A stretch of DNA of 64,000 nucleotides. Source: Calothrix sp. NIES-3974. GTDB lineage: Bacteria; Cyanobacteriota; Cyanobacteriia; Cyanobacteriales; Nostocaceae. Below are positions 9,278 through 17,853 of this stretch, one piece after another. The notes below the pieces were generated by a model. That model was not told the origin of the DNA, searched no databases, and saw only the letters and a list, made by a program, of their open reading frames with translations. The number at the start of each line of letters is the position of its first letter. The stretch's first letter is position 1. Position numbers and translations under genes: made by a program. Location of the stretch: positions 558,001-622,000 of the forward strand of contig NZ_AP018254.1 in assembly GCF_002368395.1 (NCBI RefSeq), written 5' to 3'.

Positions 9278-12200
9278 CTAAATGCCTGTAAGGTCACGTA
9301 TTCGTCGCACCTCGTTTAAAATTGCATCTCTTTCCTGGCGATAATCAACTAAAGCAACTGTATAGAAATTTTCTAGAGCATCAGCAATACTAGTGGGAGT
9401 CCACTCTCCACTGCGAATTAATTCTGCGACTCTCCGTGATGCTCCCATCCCACGACCAAGCCCTTCATAAGGACCTCCAGGACTAGAAAGTTGATCCCAT
9501 AGAGCATGCAATTCTTGGTGAGTTGCTGTACCTAGTGGAACTAGTCGCTGAGGACGTAGGCGACCTTGAGAAGTGGTTCCAAGTCCAGGAGAATTTGAGG
9601 TGCTAGTAGCTGCTCTAATGGCTCTACGTAGAAATCCGAAAAAGGCATGATGTCTTTCAGAGCCAACAAGTAGGTGAGCATCAAAACCAGAATAAACTCT
9701 TAATCCATCTACTTCCTCATTCGGATTCATAATAGCGTGTACACGCATTTCTTGACCATGGGGAAAAGCGCGCAACTCTCTAAAACCATAATCTGTTTTG
9801 ATCTGGTCTAAAGCTGTCTGAAGTTGTTCTGGGGAAAATCTTTCACTCTGAGTTCGTGTTTTCAATATTTCGACAGACTGCATACCCTGTAACCAGCGTT
9901 GTTGAATTTCGGGGCTAGCAGCAGTTCCTCTTTGCTCTCCTCTACCCAACAAACCTCTAACTCTTTCTACAATCCAGTTTGCTACCCGCTCCATAGCTCG
10001 CTCAATTGGAGCTTGAATCCTCCTAATCAGGTTCTGAATTTGCTCCCCGACATTACCCAAGCCGATAAAACGGGCAAGAAAACCTAAAATTACGGGAATT
10101 GTCCGCGCCATTGTACGTTCCACCAAGTTGGCTGCTGCACCGATGTTACCTGCGGTGATACTTGCAATGGAGCCAAACACTGACTCGACCACTGCGCCGA
10201 TTTGCTGGGCACGTTCGATGAAGAATACAATGGTGTTGTAGATAGCCATGATGGCTTGAATCACGGCTCCGGCTGGGTTAAATAGGGTGACTAAACGAGC
10301 GATCGCCTGCCCAACGACTGTCCTTGCTACCCAGTCACGAATGCCACCAATGACCATTTCTTGCAGGTTACCAACAAATTCTACAATCCGTTGCCAAGCT
10401 GCGGCAATGCCATCTCGAACCAGGGTGACGAGAAAATCAAAGGCTTGTTCTGCCCGTTGCACCCGTTCCTCACTACCCAACAATCGCACTAAAATACCGC
10501 GTAATCTTTGATAGGTTAAACCGAGAATTTGCATTACCAGGGAAACAATTCCCCGCAGATCGAAGCGTTCCGGTAATTGTAATCCCGTACCAGCTAGCGC
10601 TCCAAATAACCAGCCAATCAATCCCGCTTGCAGATGAGTCAAAATATTACCAGCAAATTGCTGGAACCCGCGTTTCACGGAATTTACTAAGTTACCAATA
10701 AATCCGATGGGATTCTCAATAATTGTTGATAAAACACTGCGAGCTTGGTTGAAAATATTTAATACCTGACGACCTAAACCACCTGCAAGGGTCAACACAC
10801 CTTCAAAGATAAATTCCGCGACTTTGCGAAAAGCTGCCCCAGCAAAGGTGGTAATGCGCCGCACAGGTTCGCTGAAAATATTACGAATGCGTTCAAAAGC
10901 CGCGAGGGGACTGAGAATATCTCGAATCGAAAGGGTTTCCCACAACCGGACAAAAATCGATTTGATGTAATTCCAGGTCAGGTTAAGGCGGGTAAGTTGC
11001 TCGTTAAACCAGTTGTAGGCACGATCAATAATTCCAGACCGTTGCAGGTTTTGAAACTTTTCTTCTCCACCTGGAAGAATCATTAAAATCCCGCGAATCA
11101 CATTGGTGGCATTACGTTCTACAAATTCGTCGGTAATGGGGTCCTTATTCAAAATGACAGTTAATAAAGGATAGAAGGGAAGCCCTTGAGCAAACTGTCC
11201 TACCGGACGCAAAATAGCTTCTTTGATAAATTGAATTACCCGTCTACCTACCCCAGCAGCAAAAACACGAATCCGCTCCAAAGTGGGACGGAAGATATTC
11301 AATATGCGTTCTGCCGCTCCCCCAATATCTAAAATATCCCTAGCACTGAGCGATCGCAATGCTTGACTAAATAGCCCGACGATATTTTCCCAGGAAATAT
11401 TGAGTTGAGTAATTTGTTGCTCCAACCAAGTCGCAACTGGTGCGATCGCTCCCGATGCTTGCAGTCCCTGGAAAATCAATTCTCCGCCAGCAACTAACCC
11501 CAATGCTCCTCGAATTAAATTGGTCGGATTAGGTTCTACTGGGCGATTATTGATGGGATTTCTGCCCAAAATCACCGTCAACATTGTAAAACCGGGAATA
11601 TTGGCAGCGCGATCAGCTGCCCAGTTACGCACCGTATCTATTCCTGGTAGTCCAAAATCGAAACGCTGGATTTGAGGGGATGCTGTACTGAGGGGAAGTG
11701 GTTTGCGTTGGAAGTTTGGAAATGAGGGAGTAGCTGTAGCTTGTTCAGAATTACTCGGTATCGATTGGGGTTGGGGTTGTTGCTGCACCGTATGGGTTAA
11801 TTCATGTGCCAGCAACCATTTTCCATTAATGGTTTGAGGTTCGTAGCGTCCACTGTTGAAGAAAATATCCTGTCCCACGGTAAAAGCTTGAGCATTTAGA
11901 CTGTTAGCTGCCTCACTGGCATTAGTCCCTGTATGCACCCGCACCCCACCAAAGTCATAGCCAAACCGGGATTCAAAGAAGGTACGGGTCGAATTTTCAA
12001 GCGGTTGTCCCCCTCCCCGCATCCCTTGAATATTGCTTTCCATATCGGCGCTAACTTGAGGTACAACAGGAGGCATTTCTTTGGTTTGAAGGGGTTCTTC
12101 TTGCTTTTCTTCTGTTGCTTGCCGTTGTAAATTTTGATTAGGTTCTTCTTTATTTTCCTCAGTAGGTTGACGTTGAAGGGTTTGCACCTGCTCTTCTTTT

Positions 12201-13003
12201 TTCTCCTCAACTGCTTGACGTTGAAGGGTTTGCACAGGTTCTTCTTGCTTTTCTTCCGTTACTTGCCGTTGTACAGTTTGAATAGGTTCTTCTTTCTTCT
12301 CTTCAGGAGGTTGGCGCTGGGCAATTGGGGTAATACTGCCAATCAGTGATTTTGCTTGGGCTGGTTCTTCTTTTTCATCGACTTGTCTTTGCACCAACCG
12401 AGAAATGGGAACAACCTGCGATCGCATCTGGGCGATTTCTTCTTGTTTGTCCCCACTTTGACGTTGGACTAGCGGATCGGGCATTCGCATTATCGTATTA
12501 GCAATGTGATCGGCTTCTTGTTCGTAATGGTTATTTGCCTTGCCGACTGTCAACTTTGCCTGAATCATCTGGGTGACAGCCCGATTTCCCAATTGCCGTT
12601 GTAGCGTTAACAGAGGATGTTCCCTGGGTGGTTGTACCTGGTTGTTGTCACTGGCAAACTCTTGTATCCTTTGCAGCGTAGGTGTTTCTGGCTCTTCTAC
12701 CGCTTCCTGGTTGAGTTTCTCCCCATCACTATCAACAGGTTTGGCTTGAAGGGCTACAGTTGATGATGTCTGGGGTTGAAAAAAAGGTGTTGGCACTGCC
12801 CTTTGTGTAGAGAAAAAGGCATGTTCCGGATCAGTACTAAAAAAAGGCTGCTCGGATTTGAGCGATACTCCTGGGGAGTCGCTGAGTCGCAGAAGCGACA
12901 CGCTACGCGATCGCTGCTGCTGATGATGGCTACTTTTTTGGATTTTGCTGGTTTTCATCAGTTTGCCCTTTTCCAGTAAAGATAGTTTGCTGGTTGATGC
13001 CAT
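9278..13003 (-). CDS. CIS-associated DUF4157 (eCIS core) protein, candidate cargo, nuclease-like C-terminus
   Basis: A 1241-residue protein of the eCIS core domain family, the usual companion or cargo of contractile injection systems. Residues 53-80 carry the motif P-x-H-A-F-F-S-T then PTPFFQPQTS, shared with the DUF4157 protein at 15676-17616. Residues about 133-180 hold the RQLGNRAV and YEQEADHIAN boxes typical of the family. Residues about 235-305 are four to five 16-residue Q/E-rich repeats. The DUF4157 domain follows, with RVHTG and a metalloprotease-like HELTH (His400, Glu401, His404). Residues about 470-760 contain two diverged copies of a unit of about 140 residues rich in amphipathic helices. 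The last 200 residues contain an HH pair (ERHHAFFGF) and a later LVPLGT-x-x-H-x-x-LH, a pattern like His-Me finger (HNH-type) nucleases; this last assignment is inference. It is the last gene of the minus-strand CIS locus. Confidence 0.85.
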   Translation of the reverse strand: MASTSKLSLLEKGKLMKTSKIQKSSHHQQQRSRSVSLLRLSDSPGVSLKSEQPFFSTDPEHAFFSTQRAVPTPFFQPQTSSTVALQAKPVDSDGEKLNQEAVEEPETPTLQRIQEFASDNNQVQPPREHPLLTLQRQLGNRAVTQMIQAKLTVGKANNHYEQEADHIANTIMRMPDPLVQRQSGDKQEEIAQMRSQVVPISRLVQRQVDEKEEPAQAKSLIGSITPIAQRQPPEEKKEEPIQTVQRQVTEEKQEEPVQTLQRQAVEEKKEEQVQTLQRQPTEENKEEPNQNLQRQATEEKQEEPLQTKEMPPVVPQVSADMESNIQGMRGGGQPLENSTRTFFESRFGYDFGGVRVHTGTNASEAANSLNAQAFTVGQDIFFNSGRYEPQTINGKWLLAHELTHTVQQQPQPQSIPSNSEQATATPSFPNFQRKPLPLSTASPQIQRFDFGLPGIDTVRNWAADRAANIPGFTMLTVILGRNPINNRPVEPNPTNLIRGALGLVAGGELIFQGLQASGAIAPVATWLEQQITQLNISWENIVGLFSQALRSLSARDILDIGGAAERILNIFRPTLERIRVFAAGVGRRVIQFIKEAILRPVGQFAQGLPFYPLLTVILNKDPITDEFVERNATNVIRGILMILPGGEEKFQNLQRSGIIDRAYNWFNEQLTRLNLTWNYIKSIFVRLWETLSIRDILSPLAAFERIRNIFSEPVRRITTFAGAAFRKVAEFIFEGVLTLAGGLGRQVLNIFNQARSVLSTIIENPIGFIGNLVNSVKRGFQQFAGNILTHLQAGLIGWLFGALAGTGLQLPERFDLRGIVSLVMQILGLTYQRLRGILVRLLGSEERVQRAEQAFDFLVTLVRDGIAAAWQRIVEFVGNLQEMVIGGIRDWVARTVVGQAIARLVTLFNPAGAVIQAIMAIYNTIVFFIERAQQIGAVVESVFGSIASITAGNIGAAANLVERTMARTIPVILGFLARFIGLGNVGEQIQNLIRRIQAPIERAMERVANWIVERVRGLLGRGEQRGTAASPEIQQRWLQGMQSVEILKTRTQSERFSPEQLQTALDQIKTDYGFRELRAFPHGQEMRVHAIMNPNEEVDGLRVYSGFDAHLLVGSERHHAFFGFLRRAIRAATSTSNSPGLGTTSQGRLRPQRLVPLGTATHQELHALWDQLSSPGGPYEGLGRGMGASRRVAELIRSGEWTPTSIADALENFYTVALVDYRQERDAILNEVRRIRDLTGI
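12085..12310. repeat. 48-bp coding tandem repeat in the DUF4157 gene
   Basis: The region encodes about four and a half copies of a 16-residue unit of the form Q-T-x-Q-R-Q-x-x-E-E-K-x-E-E-P-x. The DNA copies differ at scattered sites but keep a period of 48 bp. The repeat is charged and probably disordered, sitting between the N-terminal boxes and the DUF4157 domain. Copy number could vary by slippage. Confidence 0.75.
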
Positions 13004-14092
13004 TCCACAAGCAAAAGTTTGTTTATTTAGGGCAACATCACCATACTTATTTCCCCAGGCAAGTTACCCAAATAAAGTATTGATCGCTTTTTGAACTCTT
13101 TAGATTGCCCCGGTCTACGTAATAGCTTAGTCACAATCAGTGCGATAAAGCTACATGATTATTCTGATTTTTGCGCTAAGGAACGCGAATTTAATAACCT
13201 GCAATTCTGGTTCGACTTGGAATGGTGCGTTACGCTCCGCTAACACACCCTACTGTTGCACTTTATTTAATCCACATTTCTAAATCAATTATTTGGGAAT
13301 TTATACTGAGCAAATTATATCAGTGATTATATGTATGGATAGTGAGCGATCGCACTTCTTCATTTCCCATCAAATTAAAGGGTGTCTGTGAGCAATACTC
13401 CTGTAGGAAGTGCCTTTCGCCAAGCACTAGCAGTATTTTAGGCAACGGCTTCTGTTTGAGTGATCGCCCCTACAGGCTATCTTTGATTAACTATGGCAAA
13501 GTCAATTCCGAGTTTAATGTAATCAAAGTCAAGGTATTAAAATTAGGACGCAAGCCGAAGTATTAAAGTTTGCTACAGATTAGCAACCTTTCAAAAATCT
13601 CCCAACTTCCTCACAATTTATACTTATACTTAAAGTATAGAAAGCTATGGGCAAGTCAAGAAAAAGTTTTTTCGAGAATTAGAGTGCATCAAACTTGCTG
13701 AAGCATCTACATCATGGTTGAGATATTAAATATACCTGAAGATTCACTGGTATTTATTCTCTACCACTTTGCAAAACATATCAGGGATTCGGCAAAATTA
13801 TCTGCTCAGAACTCTTGATCCATAAGCAGCAGAAATCATTTATCTGGGTTTGTATCCTTGATAACGAAGAAATTAACCCACAAGCGGTATCAATGACCGA
13901 ATAATTCGCTGTACTTACATACAAATTAAGGCTTCTCTACCCTTGAAAGGACGGCTGCGCCAATGAGTATAAGCTGTTAGCTTTTGTTGCAGACATGCAA
14001 GCTACATCAGTATTAATTGCGAATTAATTGGAAATTGGCATTGATGTTCACTTGTATTTATTGCTGTTAGTGAATTTAACGGAGGAAGAAAT
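13004..14092. other. 1.1 kb spacer, no supported gene
   Basis: The spacer separates the minus-strand DUF4157 gene from plus-strand genes. It contains a short dispersed motif near 13222-13254 (GCGTTACGCTCCGCTAACACACC, broken by mismatches in other cyanobacterial copies) and several HIP1 sites. A 74-codon plus frame at 13342-13566 has irregular composition, no ribosome binding site and no family resemblance, so it is not called. Confidence 0.5.
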
Positions 14093-14338
14093 ATGCAATT
14101 ATTATCAAGACCTGTCAGTTCCTTCTCAACCTATGAGAATTGTCGCGATCGCATTCAGAATGGTGATATTATTGCTTTTTCTGGAAATGATATATTTTCT
14201 GATCTAATTCGACGAGTCACTAATTCCTGTTACTCCCATGTGGGAATAGTATTAGATGTGAACATGAACGGTGCATTTGGTCAAAGCATCCTGATTGTTG
14301 AATCAACCACTGAAGTTAGCCAAAGACGAGATGCCTAG
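14093..14338 (+). pseudogene. Truncated YiiX/NlpC-P60-like (permuted papain fold) gene
   Basis: The 81 residues match the N-terminal part of YiiX-like permuted papain-fold hydrolases: GDIIAFSG, then a short helix and a C-Y-S-H-V-G-I-V segment that holds the catalytic-type His. Family members usually reach about 150-250 residues and continue with further strands and the second catalytic part. Here a TAG stop follows at 14336 and no continuation is visible in the other frames, so the gene looks 3'-truncated. A very good ribosome binding site (GGAGGAAG, 5 bp before the ATG) shows that the 5' end is intact. It lies in a plus-strand pocket between the two DUF4157 cargo candidates. Confidence 0.55.
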
Positions 14339-14496
14339 GGTAAAAAAAGCGATCGCCAATATAATAAAGTTATAAATAATGTAGAGACTGTCTTGATTGT
14401 TAAGCGATCGCACTTTTAAGATCAGCGCTATTGTTGTATTAGGTTCCCTTTTCAATACAGCAAAGATAGAGTCTTAGTAGGCTCAAGGATGTGGAA

Positions 14497-15555
14497 ATGG
14501 AAAAGCGAGAGTTACTGGAGATGATCGCCAGGGCAGATAAGGAGGAGTGGGAGGAGCTAGATTTGAGTGATAAGGGGATAACCGAACTCCCAAAGGAGAT
14601 TGGAACTCTGACTCATCTCACTCAACTTTACATCAGCGAGAACGAACTCACCTATTTACCTCCAGAAATCGGGAATCTGATTAATCTCACTAAACTTGAA
14701 CTACAGAATAATCAGTTATCAGAACTTCCTGTTGAGATTGGACAGTTAATCAATCTTTCTCACCTCTATCTCTGGAATAATCAGCTTTCGCAACTACCTT
14801 CGTGTTTGGATCTCTTGGTCAACCTCACTGCTGTTGATGTGAGTGAGAATCAAATATCTCAGCTGCCTTTAGAATTATTTCATCTTCCTATCCTCCAGCG
14901 ACTTAACCTCGGTTCTAACCCGTCTCTCATTATTCCTGAAGATGTCGTAAATCTCGCTAACCTGACTCATCTCGAACTAGGTTCTAATAATCTACAGCAA
15001 CTCCCACCAGTGATTGGAAAGCTGACTAGCCTGCAACAACTCAATCTCTCCTATAATCAGTTCACACACCTGCCAGCAGAAATTCTACAGCTTACCAACC
15101 TGACTCAGCTAGACCTGAGTCATAATTCTCTTGAGCAATTAGATCCTGAAATTGGTAAGTTAGTCAAGATCCAACGGCTTAACCTCGGTTCTAATCGTCT
15201 GACACAGCTACCACCAGAACTGGGAAACCTTACCAACCTTTGGGAGCTTGACCTCGGTTTGAATCAGCTGTCACAACTACCCCCAGAAATTGGACATTTA
15301 ACTAATCTGACGGTTTTTAACCTCAGTTTTAATCAGCTTACACAACTACCACCGGATTTCACCAAGCTAACGAACCTCAGAGAACTCGGTCTCATTTCTA
15401 ATCAGTTGACAGAACTTCCACCAGATATGGAAAACCTGACCAATCTCACTCGTCTCTTGCTAGAAAAAAATAATTTTCCTTTCGATATTCCCCCGGAAGT
15501 TCATCAACTATCACCTGCTGAAAAAATAAAATACATTCTGCAAAAACAAAAATAG
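14497..15555 (+). CDS. Leucine-rich repeat protein (Roco-like N-terminal LRR without Roc-COR)
   Basis: A 352-residue protein made almost entirely of about thirteen 23-residue leucine-rich repeats of the form L-P-x-E-I-G-x-L-x-N-L-x-x-L-x-L-x-x-N-x-L, a curved protein-binding scaffold. The first 20 residues (EMIARADKEEWEELDLS) and the last (P-x-E-V-H-Q-L-S-P-A-E-K-I-K-Y-I-L) match the borders of the LRR part of cyanobacterial Roco proteins, which normally continue into a Roc GTPase and COR domain. Here the frame stops at 15553, so it is an LRR-only version. The ATG at 14497 with AAGGA 7 bp upstream is preferred over the GTG at 14491. No signal peptide is seen. It is transcribed opposite to the CIS genes, between two cargo candidates, so a binding or neutralising role for cargo is possible but speculative. 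Confidence 0.85.
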   Translation: MEKRELLEMIARADKEEWEELDLSDKGITELPKEIGTLTHLTQLYISENELTYLPPEIGNLINLTKLELQNNQLSELPVEIGQLINLSHLYLWNNQLSQLPSCLDLLVNLTAVDVSENQISQLPLELFHLPILQRLNLGSNPSLIIPEDVVNLANLTHLELGSNNLQQLPPVIGKLTSLQQLNLSYNQFTHLPAEILQLTNLTQLDLSHNSLEQLDPEIGKLVKIQRLNLGSNRLTQLPPELGNLTNLWELDLGLNQLSQLPPEIGHLTNLTVFNLSFNQLTQLPPDFTKLTNLRELGLISNQLTELPPDMENLTNLTRLLLEKNNFPFDIPPEVHQLSPAEKIKYILQKQK

Positions 15556-15675
15556 GTAAAGACTCCCAAATAAACAATATTTAGTCAATTCTTCAGTAAT
15601 AACATTGATATCAGCCCTTTAGATAGCTAAAAAATGTCTCTTTTTGGCGATATTATCCTTCTACTACTGTATGGT

Positions 15676-17616
15676 CTATATATCAAATGCAGCAGGACGA
15701 GATGTTAGCTTTCTGTTGCTGCTATCCCAGAATCGAAACTCCACTTTTGCTCCTGGTTGTGGAGGATCGGGGGAAATATTTATCAAAGGTCGCACAGGGT
15801 TATCTTTCCACGGAACAGCATTAGTCGCAACATCCGTGTTAGCTGTAATCCCATTCGGGTTAAACACCCAATTAATAATATCAATTGTCATGCTGGTAGC
15901 GTATGTATTAACCAATGCATTTGCTGCGGTGTTCAGGATACCATTGGAATCGATTGTTTCTGTCTTCCCAGGAGTCCCATCTTCGTTAGGAGCGATATTT
16001 AGATTCTGATAAAGTGGATTTAGGGAGTTTGTAATACTAGTCTTTACGGTTGCTAGATTTAGTCCGTAGGTAGGCTTCACAATATATTCTATAACGCACA
16101 CGCTGCTTAATTTATCAACGTTGACCCCAGAATATTTAGCACCATCATTTCCAACTATGGGTGTACTATTGTCAACAAACGCAACAGGGAAGTTATTGTT
16201 GATACCAGGTTTATAATACAATTTACCAGCAGCATTTTTGCCGATTTTATCTGTGCTATTTAGGGTATTGACTAAAGTGTCACCTGCGACTACTTGCCAA
16301 CTTTGCTCATCTACAAACCCCTTGGCAAATCCTTCCGCACGCTGCTCATGCTTCTTGTTATAGCTTTGGCGACCGGAAAAAATATTACCGGAAACATTGC
16401 TGTTTTGGGCAAGAAATGAGTTAACGGCGTGCATCCGAGTGTATTGCCGTTTCGTGTTACCGTAATCTCGGTCCCAGTTTAGATCGAGATTATACATGGT
16501 TCGTTTCGGTGGATGGCTTGTACCTGTCATTTGCTCATAATCGTCATGAGTTAGAGTCGCAAATCCACCAGGATCTTGAGGTGCGGAAACAGGTCCTTGT
16601 ATGCCACTGTTTAACACCTTAGCTTCGGTCGGATTGGCTGTTGTGTTATTAGAAACAATTTGCAGATTAGCTGCATCGTAGGAGGCAAAGTTGCCTACAG
16701 GATCAGTTGCAAGCTGGATGACCTGCGTATTTTGAGTTTGTACAATTCTTGCTGGCGTTTTTTTGTCGGGATGTGGCTGTAATTGCTCTTGCATTTGTGG
16801 CGATCGCATTACTACCCCCCCATTCTGCTGCACCACATGGGTCAACTCATGGGCAATCAACTCCTGTCCCCCTCGACTCCCTGGTTCATAGGCTCCCTGC
16901 CGAAAAAACACATCCTGTCCTGTTGTAAATGCCTTCGCCTGAATTGACCGATTTAACTGGTCAGCCTGTGTATCTGTATGCACCCGTACTCTGCTAAAAT
17001 CTGCCCCCATCACTTGTCCCATTGAGCGTTGCAAACCTGCATCTAGGGGTTGTCCACCACCTCTGACAGTGTTAATGGCTGATGTCAAATCGGTTGATGC
17101 TTCCCCGTGCTGGAGGTTTGACTTTGCCTGTAGTTCCTGTTTATTCTCTCCCTGAGGTTGCAGTGCAGTAATCTCCGGTTTTGCCTGCGATTCCTCTTCT
17201 TCTCCCCCCTGACGCTGTACCATTTGCCCCTGGGTTGACTGGGCTGGTGCAGGTGTATTAATCTGTTCTACCACCTGGGATGCCACCCGATCCGCTTCCT
17301 GTTCGTACTTGTCCCCTGGCTCCCCAATGGTTAATTTTGCTTGGATGGGTAATACTGGTGAATGTTGGGGGGAATTAATCAGTTTTCTCTGTACCTCCCC
17401 ATTGGTGGTGACTTCGCTGTCAAAGGCTGGCATCCGTTGCACTTCTTCCTCACCAGTAGCAGATTTTGCTTGGATGGTTGAAGTTTGGGGTTGAAAAAAA
17501 GGTGTCGGTTGTGGCTTGTGTGTTGAGAAGAAAGCATGGTCTGGGGATGCATCAAAAAAAGGTTTTTGTGGTGTGGTTGAGTGATTTGTACTGGTTTTGC
17601 GCTCGTGGTTTCTCAT
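15676..17616 (-). CDS. CIS-associated DUF4157 protein, second cargo candidate
   Basis: A 646-residue protein with the same plan as the 1241-residue one. Residues 20-46 hold the shared motif (P-D-H-A-F-F-S-T, PTPFFQPQTS). Residues about 92-112 hold IQAKLTIG and YEQEADRVA. The DUF4157 domain (about 180-270) has RVHTD, the A-F-T-T-G-Q-D-V-F-F strand and HELTH (His256, Glu257, His260). The rest (about 300-646) is different. Residues 395-430 read R-M-H-A-V-N-S-F-L, then V-S-G-N-I-F and Y-N-K-K-H-E, an H-x-x-N plus N plus H-E layout seen in DNA/RNA non-specific endonuclease-like toxins (His396 is the candidate general base); this is inference. The gene follows the tape measure after 237 bp and is probably in the same transcription unit. 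Confidence 0.85.
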   Translation of the reverse strand: MRNHERKTSTNHSTTPQKPFFDASPDHAFFSTHKPQPTPFFQPQTSTIQAKSATGEEEVQRMPAFDSEVTTNGEVQRKLINSPQHSPVLPIQAKLTIGEPGDKYEQEADRVASQVVEQINTPAPAQSTQGQMVQRQGGEEEESQAKPEITALQPQGENKQELQAKSNLQHGEASTDLTSAINTVRGGGQPLDAGLQRSMGQVMGADFSRVRVHTDTQADQLNRSIQAKAFTTGQDVFFRQGAYEPGSRGGQELIAHELTHVVQQNGGVVMRSPQMQEQLQPHPDKKTPARIVQTQNTQVIQLATDPVGNFASYDAANLQIVSNNTTANPTEAKVLNSGIQGPVSAPQDPGGFATLTHDDYEQMTGTSHPPKRTMYNLDLNWDRDYGNTKRQYTRMHAVNSFLAQNSNVSGNIFSGRQSYNKKHEQRAEGFAKGFVDEQSWQVVAGDTLVNTLNSTDKIGKNAAGKLYYKPGINNNFPVAFVDNSTPIVGNDGAKYSGVNVDKLSSVCVIEYIVKPTYGLNLATVKTSITNSLNPLYQNLNIAPNEDGTPGKTETIDSNGILNTAANALVNTYATSMTIDIINWVFNPNGITANTDVATNAVPWKDNPVRPLINISPDPPQPGAKVEFRFWDSSNRKLTSRPAAFDI

Positions 17617-17853
17617 TGTTTTCCTTTGGTGGCGAAGTCATCTTGAATACCTTTGTCACATGTCTAGATGTTCCATGTTTCTGCGAGATAATTTTTCCAG
17701 CCGTTCTGCAAGGCATACCTTAATGATTGACTGACAGGTGACACCTAATTGTTGGCTACTGGCTACTGTTGTGTGCAGGTAAAATACCCGCACCACAGGG
17801 ATTATTTTTATTTCACGGCAACAAAATAATTCGGACTTTTGACTTTTGCAATA

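Noticed and set aside
12085-12310. CRISPR array
   Set aside because: The 48-bp periodic pattern is a coding repeat with no unique spacers and lies within an open frame.
13342-13566. 74-codon ORF in the spacer before the YiiX remnant
   Set aside because: No ribosome binding site, irregular composition, no homologue recognised.
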